From contig DJVD01000121.1 of the NCBI GenBank assembly GCA_002440805.1, positions 1,961 through 8,369 of the forward strand: a stretch of 6,409 nt of DNA. Direction: 5' to 3'. Both the position numbers and the translations under genes were made by a program. Below, in pieces: positions 1-5,430 of the stretch. How positions within the stretch are numbered: position 1 is the first letter of the stretch; every line of letters starts with the position of its first letter. Source of the stretch: Chloroflexi bacterium UBA6265. GTDB taxonomy: Bacteria; Chloroflexota; Chloroflexia; Thermomicrobiales; UBA6265. Below the pieces are notes generated by a model. That model saw nothing but the letters and a program-made list of their open reading frames with translations, had not been told where the DNA came from and ran no database searches.

Positions 1-1148
1 TACTTCTCGATATCCCTGGCGGCTTCAGCGGCATTGCGACCGGTAAGAAAACCGAAATCCGGCAGGAAATTGCCGAACTCATCAATCGGGGCGATAGCGG
101 GCAGGCCGTGCTCGTTGCCGAGCGCAAAGTCTTCCTTACCGGCTCCAGGGGCGCTGTGGACGATGCCGGTACCCTCTTCCGGGCTGACATCCTTCCAGGC
201 GATGACGTGGCGATCGAGTTCCGCCACGGCAGGCAGATCGTCAAACGGGCCGTGATAGCGCTTGCCCACGAGGTCGGCACCCTTGCAGGTGCGCATCACC
301 TCATGCTCGCCGCGAATGGCGTTGCGAATGGCATCGGTGGCCACCCAGTACTGCTTGCCGTTCTGGGCAACCAGGCTGTATTCCAGTTCCGGGTTGACGC
401 TGGCCATGGTGTTGACGGTGAGGGTCCATGGCGTGGTCGTCCACACCATCAGGCTGGCATCGTCGTCCTTCAGCGGGAACTCCACGAACACCGCCAGGTG
501 GGTGCGCTGCTGGTAGCCCTCGGTGACGATCTCGTGCTCACTCAGTCCGGTGCCACAACGCGGGCACCAGGGCATGACATCGTGGCCCTTGTAGATCCAA
601 TTGCGATCGTGACAGGTCTTAAGGAAGTGCCAGATGGTGTAATTGTTCTCATCCGACATCGTGTAATAGCTGTTGTCCCAATCCATGAAATAACCGAGAC
701 GTTTGTTCTGCTCCGTGATGCGTGCGGCATAGGTGAGCACGCGCTGCTTGCAGCGCTCGACGAAGTTCGCAATACCGTACTCTTCGATTTCGCGCTTGTT
801 CTTCAGGCCGAGTTCCTTCTCGACCTCCACTTCCACCCACAGGCCCTGGCAATCGAAGCCATTTTGGAAGCGCTGTTCCTTGCCGAGCATGTTGTTGTAC
901 CGCTGGAAGAGATCCTTGTAGCTGCGACCCCAGGCATGGTGCACACCCATCGGATTGTTGGCGGTGATAGGGCCATCGATGAAACTGAAGGTCTCCGCCG
1001 CGCCATCGTTGCGGGAAAGATAGGCAGCCTCCACCTGGGTATCGTTCCAAAACTGGATGATCTCTCGCTCAAGAGCCGGAAAATCGACCTTGGCGGGAAC
1101 AGGGCTAAATGTGGTGGTTTTGGCTGGTGCCTGTTTGGTATCGGTCAT
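1..1148 (-). CDS. ileS: Isoleucyl-tRNA synthetase, N-terminal part (runs off the left edge)
   Basis: This cytoplasmic class Ia enzyme joins isoleucine to tRNA-Ile using ATP and hydrolyses mischarged valine. The frame is open from ATG 1148-1146 to the window edge, giving 382 codons of a protein usually about 1000 residues long. The HIGH-region equivalent reads NNPMGVHHAWGR (about 64-75), followed by YKDLFQRYNNMLG and the variant block NGFDCQGLWVEVEVEKELG (about 96-114), where most IleS have GWDxHGLPxE. A putative zinc-type segment WCPRCGTGLSEHE lies at 194-206. Editing-domain marks are WTTTPWTL (236-243) and GTGIVHSAPGAGKEDF (326-341). GAGGAG lies 12 nt before the ATG, a long but usable spacing. 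The gene sits behind an isoleucine T-box leader, so it is probably induced when tRNA-Ile is uncharged. The divergent signatures fit an IleS subtype I recall from Chloroflexota and candidate phyla; that assignment is from memory. Confidence 0.97.
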   Translation of the reverse strand, partial: MTDTKQAPAKTTTFSPVPAKVDFPALEREIIQFWNDTQVEAAYLSRNDGAAETFSFIDGPITANNPMGVHHAWGRSYKDLFQRYNNMLGKEQRFQNGFDCQGLWVEVEVEKELGLKNKREIEEYGIANFVERCKQRVLTYAARITEQNKRLGYFMDWDNSYYTMSDENNYTIWHFLKTCHDRNWIYKGHDVMPWCPRCGTGLSEHEIVTEGYQQRTHLAVFVEFPLKDDDASLMVWTTTPWTLTVNTMASVNPELEYSLVAQNGKQYWVATDAIRNAIRGEHEVMRTCKGADLVGKRYHGPFDDLPAVAELDRHVIAWKDVSPEEGTGIVHSAPGAGKEDFALGNEHGLPAIAPIDEFGNFLPDFGFLTGRNAAEAARDIEK

Positions 1149-1160
1149 TATGTGGTGGTG

Positions 1161-1166
1161 CTCCTC
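1161..1166 (-). promoter_or_regulatory. Ribosome binding site of ileS
   Basis: GAGGAG on the minus strand, 12 nt before the ATG at 1148. The spacing is longer than usual. No alternative ATG, GTG or TTG lies between it and the chosen start, so it supports that start. Confidence 0.6.
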
Positions 1167-1191
1167 AGGAACGTGACGTGTGGCCGGGTTA

Positions 1192-1286
1192 GTAGCCCCG
1201 TCCTGACCGACCGCAGTCGGGCATCGGGCGGGGTGGGTTTCGGGAACCCGCCCGATTCTCCGCTTCGCTACGAAGGACGGGCCTAC
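1192..1286. repeat. Cloverleaf-like palindromic element (REP-like) in the ileS leader
   Basis: A 13-bp terminal inverted repeat (GTAGCCCCGTCCT at 1192-1204, AGGACGGGCCTAC at 1274-1286; 12 of 13 pair) encloses three smaller hairpins. These are CCGAC-CGCA-GTCGG (1207-1220), ATCGGGCGGG with CCCGCCCGAT (1223-1256), and CTTCG-CTA-CGAAG (1263-1275, overlapping the outer arm by two bases). Drawn as RNA or single-stranded DNA it is a stem with three arms. The GTAG...CTAC ends recall REP/BIME-type repeats mobilised by Y1 transposases, but no transposase is present and I see no second copy here. It lies between the T-box terminator and the ileS start, so it would be in the antiterminated mRNA. No target duplication is visible at its flanks. 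Confidence 0.7.
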
Positions 1287-1348
1287 ACCGATTGATTGTT
1301 GCGGGGACGAACTGGACCGGCTTCGCCGGGAGATACTGTTTCCCTCGG

Positions 1349-1387
1349 AAAACAGAAAACGCCCGCCCCCATAAAAGAGGACGAGCG
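1349..1387 (-). terminator. Rho-independent terminator of the ileS T-box leader
   Basis: On the minus strand an 11-bp stem (CGCTCGTCCTC with GGGGGCGGGCG, all positions paired counting G-T) encloses the loop TTTTAT and is followed by TTTTCTGTTTT. The 5' arm contains CCTC, which can instead pair with GAGG of the T-box. Terminator and antiterminator are therefore mutually exclusive. Confidence 0.93.
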
Positions 1388-1464
1388 AACCCGCGGTACC
1401 ACCTCAATTGACCACCGGCATTGCGGCGGCCCACTTGTGTGCCGAATAACGGATCGGAATCCCG

Positions 1465-1497
1465 GCTGGCCTTAATTGCGTTGCGCGTTGGGCCAGC
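1465..1497 (-). other. Stem III-like hairpin inside the T-box leader
   Basis: A perfect 7-bp stem (GCTGGCC/GGCCAGC) with a 19-nt loop lies between Stem I and the antiterminator, the normal place of Stem III. Its part in folding is inferred from position. Confidence 0.6.
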
Positions 1498-1623
1498 GGC
1501 TCCGGAATGATCTCCCGCGTTGTGGCTGTGCGATCCGGCTCTCACCATCCCGGATTAGCTGTGCGATTCCACCAGCGGGCGCTGTTTCCATCAACGCCTG
1601 TGCTCTTCGATTTTTCATCCAAT

Positions 1624-1632
1624 AGTGTAGCA
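1624..1632 (-). promoter_or_regulatory. Extended -10 promoter for the ileS leader
   Basis: Minus-strand TGCTACACT gives an extended -10 (TGn plus TACACT, 4 of 6 to TATAAT). Transcription would start about 1618, immediately before Stem I of the T-box. No good -35 is visible 16-18 bp upstream, which is common for extended -10 promoters. Confidence 0.6.
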
Positions 1633-1639
1633 CCTGGCG

Positions 1640-1989
1640 CGTTATAGAACCCACGCCCAAGGTCCGTTACCTTCATCCGGCATCGATGATCCGCGGAGTG
1701 ATCGAATGCTCATTCTCTTATCCCGGTTCCGGCCATGGCTCCCTGGTCTTCTCCGTCCACGCTTCCACTCAATACTGGCATGCGTATCAACAAACGGCCC
1801 TTTATCCTCCCAACGTATTGCGAGGATGATTGCCAACAAATCTTCGACGCGGCGGGCGAATAAGCTTTGTGTGTTGATGTACATTACCTCACCACCATCC
1901 GCCGATGCGCAGCGGGGAGCCGGTGTTCGACCGAAAAGCGGAGGCCGAAACCGCCACCGTTGAGTCGCGGGGTAAGGGTGGAAAACCAG
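1640..1989. other. Intergenic stretch without a convincing gene
   Basis: About 350 bp between the divergent ileS and surface-protein promoters. No tRNA, repeat or strong terminator is seen. One minus-strand reading frame ending with TAA at 1642-1644 could start at an ATG near 1895 (MYINTQSLFARRVEDLL...). Its GAGG lies only 2 nt before that ATG, and the composition is ambiguous, so I do not call it a gene. Confidence 0.5.
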
Positions 1990-2018
1990 TTGACATTGCT
2001 CATTACAGGTTCTAGCCT
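1990..2018 (+). promoter_or_regulatory. Sigma-70-type promoter for the LPXTG surface protein
   Basis: A perfect -35 TTGACA (1990-1995), a 17-bp spacer and a weak -10 TAGCCT (2013-2018, 3 of 6) lie about 55 bp before the ATG. An inverted repeat ACAGG-n6-CCTGT (2005-2020) covers the -10, which suggests an operator. Confidence 0.65.
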
Positions 2019-2020
2019 GT
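2005..2020. promoter_or_regulatory. Candidate operator overlapping the -10 box
   Basis: ACAGG (2005-2009) and CCTGT (2016-2020) form a short dyad with a 6-bp spacer centred on the -10 hexamer. A dimeric repressor binding here would block the promoter. This rests only on symmetry and position. Confidence 0.3.
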
Positions 2021-2058
2021 GATGACATAAGGCTCGAATTTTCGCAGAAAACTGAATA

Positions 2059-2065
2059 GAGGGAG
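2059..2065 (+). promoter_or_regulatory. Ribosome binding site of the surface protein
   Basis: GAGGGAG, 7 nt before ATG 2073. It fixes the start and precedes the signal peptide. Confidence 0.8.
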
Positions 2066-2072
2066 CACCACT

Positions 2073-3455
2073 ATGCGGTCGATCAAGCGTACGTTGATAG
2101 TTCCCGTTCTGGTCTTGCTTTCGATTTTGCTTTCGCAGGGCTCCGCCGCCGCCGCAGTCGGAATTGGATTGAGCGTCATCGGCCCAATCACTGATGCCCA
2201 GGTGGGGATGGTCATCTCACAAAACGTCACTGTCACCCTCGATCCCACCGATCAGCCAGCCACATTCACTTCCCAGCTCACCACTCTCTCCTCCGCTTCC
2301 GCCCCGGTTGGCCCGGTGGTGATTGCGATGCCTGGAGTACCTGTCACGGTAACGCTAACGCTGGTGCTGACGACCGGCGACATCGCTGAGTGCTCCGACA
2401 CCAACACTCTGACCATCACGAATACGGTGACGGTGCCGGATTTCAACGGAAGGGACGACGCTGTCTACACGCATGTGCAAACTCTCCCCTGCTCGTTGCC
2501 GGTAACCCCGTTTGAGGTCACCCCAAACCCGCCGTCCCAACTCCTCGCCTGCGGGCCGAACAACGACGTCATCAACCTGCCACCGCAACCCGCTGGCGTC
2601 GACGTGCTCCCGGATATCGGCTGGAGCGGCGGCTTCTTTAACGTGCAGTTCTTCCCGCAGCCGGGATATGTTTTCCCGATCGGAACGCAAACCTCGTACC
2701 GGTTTGAGGATGTCAACTCCCCGTGCTCCATCGTGCCTCCGACCGTCGAGGAAGTGTGCGGACCAGATAACGATATCGTCACGATCCCGGAGCAATCCAT
2801 TGCGGTAGTTGTCAATGCCGATCCGACCTGGGATGGTGGCACATTCACGGTGGTGTTCACCCCAGCCGAGGGATATACGCTCGATCCGGCAGTGCCCCTC
2901 ACCTATACCTTCACCGATGCAGCCGAACCCTGCGGTATTGTCCCGGTAGAACCGGTGCAAACCGCGCTGTGCGGTCCAAACAACGATACGATCATGATCC
3001 CGGAGCAGCCGCTCCATGTGGTGCTGGCCAGTGATACCAATTGGGCCGCGGGCGCCCGAACGATCACGTTTACAGCCGAATCCGGGTTCGTGCTGGATCC
3101 CGGTGCGGCGAGCGAGTTCACATTCACGGACGAAGACATCCCTTGCCCCACCGAACCCGCAGGACCGACCCCAATCCCAACCATTGATCCAACGGGGGAA
3201 CCAACGGTCAGTCCCACGATCTCACCGACAGTGGAGCCAACGGCAACCATCCAACCCACCGTGCAACCGTCCGTGCAGCCCACCACGTCGCCCGGTGACG
3301 CCCCGGCGCCTGCAGTCACTACGCCACCGCCCGTCACCGGCCTGCCCAAGACCGGCAGTGGTAACGCCGCCGGGCCGGTTGCGCTCATGATCGTTATCCC
3401 GGCGATCATCCTGATGGTCGTGGGCGCTGGTATCGCCCGTGAACGCGCTGCCTGA
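2073..3455 (+). CDS. Sortase-anchored (LPKTG) surface protein with three Cys-bracketed repeats
   Basis: 460 residues. The N-terminus (MRSIKRT plus a hydrophobic stretch to about residue 27, ending SAAAA) is a signal peptide. A Thr/Val-rich beta-type region follows (about 28-155), then three repeats beginning CGPNND or CGPDND and ending in Pro-Cys: C160-C218, C229-C287 and C300-C358. Each pair is exactly 58 residues apart. Shared positions include IPEQ, W..G, a GY/GF turn, and an aromatic strand (YRFED, YTFTD, FTFTD). A Pro/Thr-rich stalk (about 360-420) leads to LPKTG (424-428), a membrane segment and an RERAA tail, the classic cell-wall sorting signal. The repeats resemble Ig-like CGxxxDTxxIP repeats of Gram-positive wall proteins. 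GAGGGAG seven bases before ATG supports the start. No sortase gene is visible. The ligand is unknown; adhesion or a structural role is inference. Confidence 0.92.
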   Translation: MRSIKRTLIVPVLVLLSILLSQGSAAAAVGIGLSVIGPITDAQVGMVISQNVTVTLDPTDQPATFTSQLTTLSSASAPVGPVVIAMPGVPVTVTLTLVLTTGDIAECSDTNTLTITNTVTVPDFNGRDDAVYTHVQTLPCSLPVTPFEVTPNPPSQLLACGPNNDVINLPPQPAGVDVLPDIGWSGGFFNVQFFPQPGYVFPIGTQTSYRFEDVNSPCSIVPPTVEEVCGPDNDIVTIPEQSIAVVVNADPTWDGGTFTVVFTPAEGYTLDPAVPLTYTFTDAAEPCGIVPVEPVQTALCGPNNDTIMIPEQPLHVVLASDTNWAAGARTITFTAESGFVLDPGAASEFTFTDEDIPCPTEPAGPTPIPTIDPTGEPTVSPTISPTVEPTATIQPTVQPSVQPTTSPGDAPAPAVTTPPPVTGLPKTGSGNAAGPVALMIVIPAIILMVVGAGIARERAA

Positions 3456-3547
3456 TTGCTGGCCCGCGAGGAATCCCGAACGAATCCCCTGCTCCAGCGC
3501 TAAAGAGGCAGAGGATCGGCCACCGGCACCTTCGCTTCATCAATACG

Positions 3548-3599
3548 CCAAAGATGGCCCTCCATCGCTGGGGACGATAGAGGGCTATCTGCGCTTTGG
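3548..3599. terminator. Hairpin between convergent genes, likely bidirectional terminator
   Basis: A 16-bp stem (3552-3567 with 3575-3590, one G-T and one mismatch, 7-base loop) holds the core GCCCTC/GAGGGC. Outer arms CCAAAG (3548-3553) and CTTTGG (3594-3599) are also complementary. It lies between the stop at 3455 (+) and the stop at 3636 (-). The T-tracts are weak on both sides, so termination efficiency is uncertain. Confidence 0.7.
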
Positions 3600-3635
3600 T
3601 CAAGCATCAGCAACATGCTGGTTGCAACGCCGATC

Positions 3636-3884
3636 TCAGCACGTCGAGTCAAGGAAAATGTGAACCAGATCTGACCTCTGGCCCCACTCGGCCTGATAGC
3701 GAATCACAGATCCATTGCCGGTCCACAGGGCGGAATGAACGCCCTGGCAGTTCTCCGTCTTCGGGCCATTGCCGTTGTTGATGTTTGGCTCAAGGGTCGT
3801 ATCTGCACTTGCCCCACCGATGCTGGCCAGGGCCAAAGTGGCAGCAAGGAGACCAGCCGAAACCAGGGATTTAGCTCGAGACAT
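3636..3884 (-). CDS. Small secreted protein with two cysteines, function unknown
   Basis: 82 residues from the ATG at 3884-3882. GGGAGG is 7 nt before this ATG, while the ATG two codons upstream (3890) would have only 1 nt of spacing, so I prefer MSRAKS. The N-terminus is a clear signal peptide (MSRAKSLVSAG, hydrophobic LLAATLALASIGG, cleavage after ASA at about 27). The mature part is about 55 residues: an Asn/Gly-rich segment (DTTLEPNINNGNG) and then a domain from C46 (NCQGVHSALW) to the terminal C82 (IFLDSTC). The two cysteines could form one disulfide closing the domain. I do not recognise the family. It is convergent with the surface-protein gene and separated from it by a hairpin. Export is well supported; the role is unknown. 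Confidence 0.82.
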   Translation of the reverse strand: MSRAKSLVSAGLLAATLALASIGGASADTTLEPNINNGNGPKTENCQGVHSALWTGNGSVIRYQAEWGQRSDLVHIFLDSTC

Positions 3885-3885
3885 T

Positions 3886-3910
3886 TCCATACCTCCCGTA
3901 GTGTGCTCCT
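3886..3910 (-). promoter_or_regulatory. Two Shine-Dalgarno-like sites before the small secreted protein
   Basis: GGGAGG, 7 nt before the chosen ATG (3884), is the likely ribosome site. A second purine block, AGGAGCACACT (3900-3910), sits directly before an in-frame ACG (3897-3899). That layout matches the AGGAGCACACT-ATG of the gene at 5590. Confidence 0.5.
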
Positions 3911-3985
3911 GAGGGGAAAGGCTCCTCCCAGGTAGGACCGATCCAAACCCAAATGGTTGATCGTGCCTCTATCCTGACAGGCGGC

Positions 3986-4004
3986 CATTACACCAGCATT
4001 ACAC
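3986..4004. promoter_or_regulatory. 11-bp-period direct repeat, candidate activator site
   Basis: CATTACAC is repeated exactly (3986-3993 and 3997-4004) with 3 bases between, so the copies sit one helical turn apart. As a 7-bp repeat with a 4-bp spacer it has the layout bound by OmpR/PhoB-type regulators. It lies about 100 bp upstream of the small secreted protein (minus strand) and about 180 bp upstream of the leader ORF (plus strand). Which gene it serves is open, and no convincing -10 was identified for either. Confidence 0.35.
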
Positions 4005-4181
4005 GGCGGGCCGGGGAGCCAGATAGCATGTCCTGCCAGTGGCCCCTGTGCGTGTTCACCGAAAACGCAGAGGTTTGTCGTCGACGGGAGTGGGCCAGGC
4101 GCAGGCGGGATCATGAGGATACATTCCCCCAGCGATGCCCCACGAACTGATCCGTCCCGTGCGCACAGGAGCACCTGGAAA

Positions 4182-4220
4182 ATGTCCCCGGCCGATTCGA
4201 ACGTACTGATGAGGATTTGA
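4182..4220 (+). CDS. Possible 12-codon leader ORF coupled to the VOC gene
   Basis: ATG 4182 with AGGAG (4167-4171) 10 nt upstream encodes MSPADSNVLMRI and stops at TGA 4218-4220. The stop shares its A with the ATG of the next gene (TGATG), an arrangement typical of translational coupling. It has no runs of a single amino acid, so classical attenuation is not indicated. It may be a coupling leader or a chance ORF. Confidence 0.4.
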   Translation: MSPADSNVLMRI

Positions 4221-4756
4221 TGGTTATAAACCAGGCACCTGACGCTGTGTTTATTCATGTAACCGATATGGACCGGGCCATTAGGTGGTATTCACAACGG
4301 CTGGATGTACCGATGCGGGCCGCGTCGCATAGGGGGCTCTTTTTCGCTCTTCCTCTCGATTCACCCACCAATATCATCCTCGATGCCCATCCCAAAGCGG
4401 CCTCAGCGCGTGGCACCGGCCCAAGGGTCATGTTCACGGCCGCGGATATCGTCGATGCTCACTCCCATGCCAACCCGCTATCGCACGCGGTAACCGATTT
4501 TCAGGATATCGGCAGTTCCGTGGTGTTCTGCCTTGAAGATCCCGACGGCAATCTCATCTGCATCCGTCAGCCGAAGGTGACTACTCCTGACTTGCGCTCA
4601 ATGAGCCGACGACAGCAAATGAGCCCGGATTCGGGATCCGGGCCCATTGCCTGCACTCAGTTATTGCCAATCGAAGAGATTACGCGGCCGGTTCGCAGTG
4701 CGTGGCCATATCGAACGTTTGGCTGTAGCTCTTGCCAGCAGAATCTTCGACGGTAA
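4220..4756 (+). CDS. VOC/glyoxalase-like protein with an apparently extended C-terminus
   Basis: 178 codons from ATG 4220; a TTG three bases earlier is an alternative start. Residues 8-118 read as a vicinal-oxygen-chelate domain: AVFIHVTDMDRAIRWYSQRL (beta-alpha start, His13), a strand RGLFFALPL, NIILDAHP, then a second half with VMFTAADIVDAHSH and VVFCLEDPDGNLICIRQ (Glu106). DPDGN followed by a hydrophobic strand is the usual VOC ending. VOC members of this size include glyoxalases, dioxygenases and resistance proteins, and the substrate cannot be named. The frame continues about 60 residues past the domain, through a strong hairpin (4618-4648) and 77 bp into the convergent gene. That tail (RSMSRRQQMS...) looks non-native. 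Stops in both other frames at 4578-4590 suggest an old frameshift or stop loss. GAGGA lies 4 nt upstream of ATG. Confidence 0.8.
   Translation: MVINQAPDAVFIHVTDMDRAIRWYSQRLDVPMRAASHRGLFFALPLDSPTNIILDAHPKAASARGTGPRVMFTAADIVDAHSHANPLSHAVTDFQDIGSSVVFCLEDPDGNLICIRQPKVTTPDLRSMSRRQQMSPDSGSGPIACTQLLPIEEITRPVRSAWPYRTFGCSSCQQNLRR
4618..4648. terminator. Strong hairpin at the VOC/secreted-protein convergence
   Basis: AATGAGCCCGGAT (4618-4630) pairs with ATCCGGGCCCATT (4636-4648) in 12 of 13 positions around a 5-base loop. It follows the stop of the minus-strand gene (4680) by about 30 bp and so fits as its terminator. For the VOC frame it falls inside the reading frame, which argues that the native VOC stop lay before it. 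T-tracts are short on both sides. Confidence 0.72.
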
Positions 4757-5393
4757 CGATGCCCGAGGCTTCATCATACCCGTGATACTCGCTACACCAG
4801 TAAATGATGGTCTCGGTCTTAAAACTGCCATCGTCGCCGACGACGGTACCCACCGGCGAGTTGAGCGTGAGCGTTTCCCGCTCGCTGGCGAAGGTGACGC
4901 TGGTGAGTTCCTCGCCAGGGGTGAAGCCGGTGCCCTGAAGGTATCCGTTCCAGGGCTCGGTGCCCCCCACAATCACGAGGCTGGTTTCGCTGGGCTGGTC
5001 CTTGGAAGTCGTCTGGCTGGCGTCGCTGGTTACGGTCAGGACAACGCCGCCATTATCGTCATCGTTGGCAGTATCGTCCTCATCCGAAGCATCCTCGTCA
5101 TCATCACTCGAAGTCAACGCAAGCGTCCCTTCCGGATCGATGCGAATCAGATCGCCGCCGTCCTTGACGTACTTCATGCATTGGCCCTGGTTTTTGAAGG
5201 CCTGGGGATCCTCGTCATCGGCACGATCCTCAGTGGTCAGGGTCTTCCAGCCGTTCTTCTTGCACGCTTCGGCCGTGATTTTCCTCTCTTCCTTCTCATC
5301 CTTATCGGGTTTGTGATCCTTGGCCGTCAAAGGAGCGGCGCTCCCGGCTGCGATCAGCAGCATGGCGAGGATGAGGAATATGGTTCGTTTCAT
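4680..5393 (-). CDS. Secreted protein: CKKNGW/FKNQGQC module, acidic linker, Ig-like C-terminal domain
   Basis: 237 residues with a signal peptide (MKRT plus hydrophobic ILAMLLIAAGSAA, cleavage near residue 24). A Lys/Asp/Glu-rich stretch (25-37) precedes a short motif, ACKKNGWKTL...FKNQGQCMKYV (43-76, C44 and C72). I recall this motif from many small secreted proteins of Actinobacteria and Chloroflexota; its role is not established to my knowledge. An Asp/Glu-rich linker follows (about 95-115), then a beta-rich domain (137-233) with LQGTGFTPGEELTSVTF and GTVVGDDGSFKTETIIYWC, typical of bacterial Ig-like folds. C200 and C233 may form a second disulfide. GGAG 8 nt before ATG supports the start. 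It converges with the VOC gene and diverges from the ORF at 5590. Extracellular location is well supported; function is unknown. Confidence 0.9.
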   Translation of the reverse strand: MKRTIFLILAMLLIAAGSAAPLTAKDHKPDKDEKEERKITAEACKKNGWKTLTTEDRADDEDPQAFKNQGQCMKYVKDGGDLIRIDPEGTLALTSSDDDEDASDEDDTANDDDNGGVVLTVTSDASQTTSKDQPSETSLVIVGGTEPWNGYLQGTGFTPGEELTSVTFASERETLTLNSPVGTVVGDDGSFKTETIIYWCSEYHGYDEASGIVTVEDSAGKSYSQTFDMATHCEPAA

Positions 5394-5430
5394 GAACAGT
5401 TCTCCGGTATGTCATCGCGTGCGGGCGTCT

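Larger units (their letters stand above)
1349..1619 (-). promoter_or_regulatory. T-box riboswitch, isoleucine-specific, upstream of ileS
   Basis: A T-box leader senses the uncharged:charged ratio of one tRNA and controls transcription termination. The T-box GAGGTGGTACCGCG is at 1392-1405; its TGGT bulge would pair with the ACCA end of uncharged tRNA-Ile. Stem I can be folded from GGAA (1586-1589) with TTCC (1504-1507), CCCGC (1575-1579) with GCGGG (1514-1518), GTGG (1569-1572) with CCAC (1522-1525), and ATCCGG (1550-1555) with CCGGAT (1533-1538). The apical loop contains GATGGTGAGAG. The internal loop just below GCGGG shows AGATCA, placing an ATC isoleucine codon at 1509-1511 on the 3' side, where specifiers sit. 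A further hairpin, GCTGGCC/GGCCAGC (1465-1497), fits Stem III. The gene downstream is ileS, which agrees with the specifier. Confidence 0.95.

Noticed and set aside
1192..1286. Reading the palindrome as an intrinsic terminator
   Set aside because: It lacks a T-tract on either strand and lies downstream of the real T-box terminator.
108..1295. 395-codon plus-strand open frame opposite ileS
   Set aside because: It is antisense to the well-supported ileS frame and its leader, its product has no recognisable domain, and it reads across the cloverleaf.
1705..1760. GGTTCCGGCC segment resembling a tRNA T-arm
   Set aside because: No matching acceptor, D or anticodon arms are found around it.
1642..2028. 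Minus-strand frame of 128 codons upstream of ileS
   Set aside because: It overlaps the surface-protein promoter, has poor ribosome sites and no recognisable domain. A shorter form from about 1895 stays possible but unsupported.
2355..3017. 220-codon minus-strand frame within the surface protein
   Set aside because: Shadow of the repeat-rich plus-strand gene, which has a signal peptide, LPKTG, promoter and ribosome site.
3704..4258. 184-codon minus-strand frame
   Set aside because: It overlaps the small secreted protein in another frame and the divergent regulatory region, with no coherent domain.
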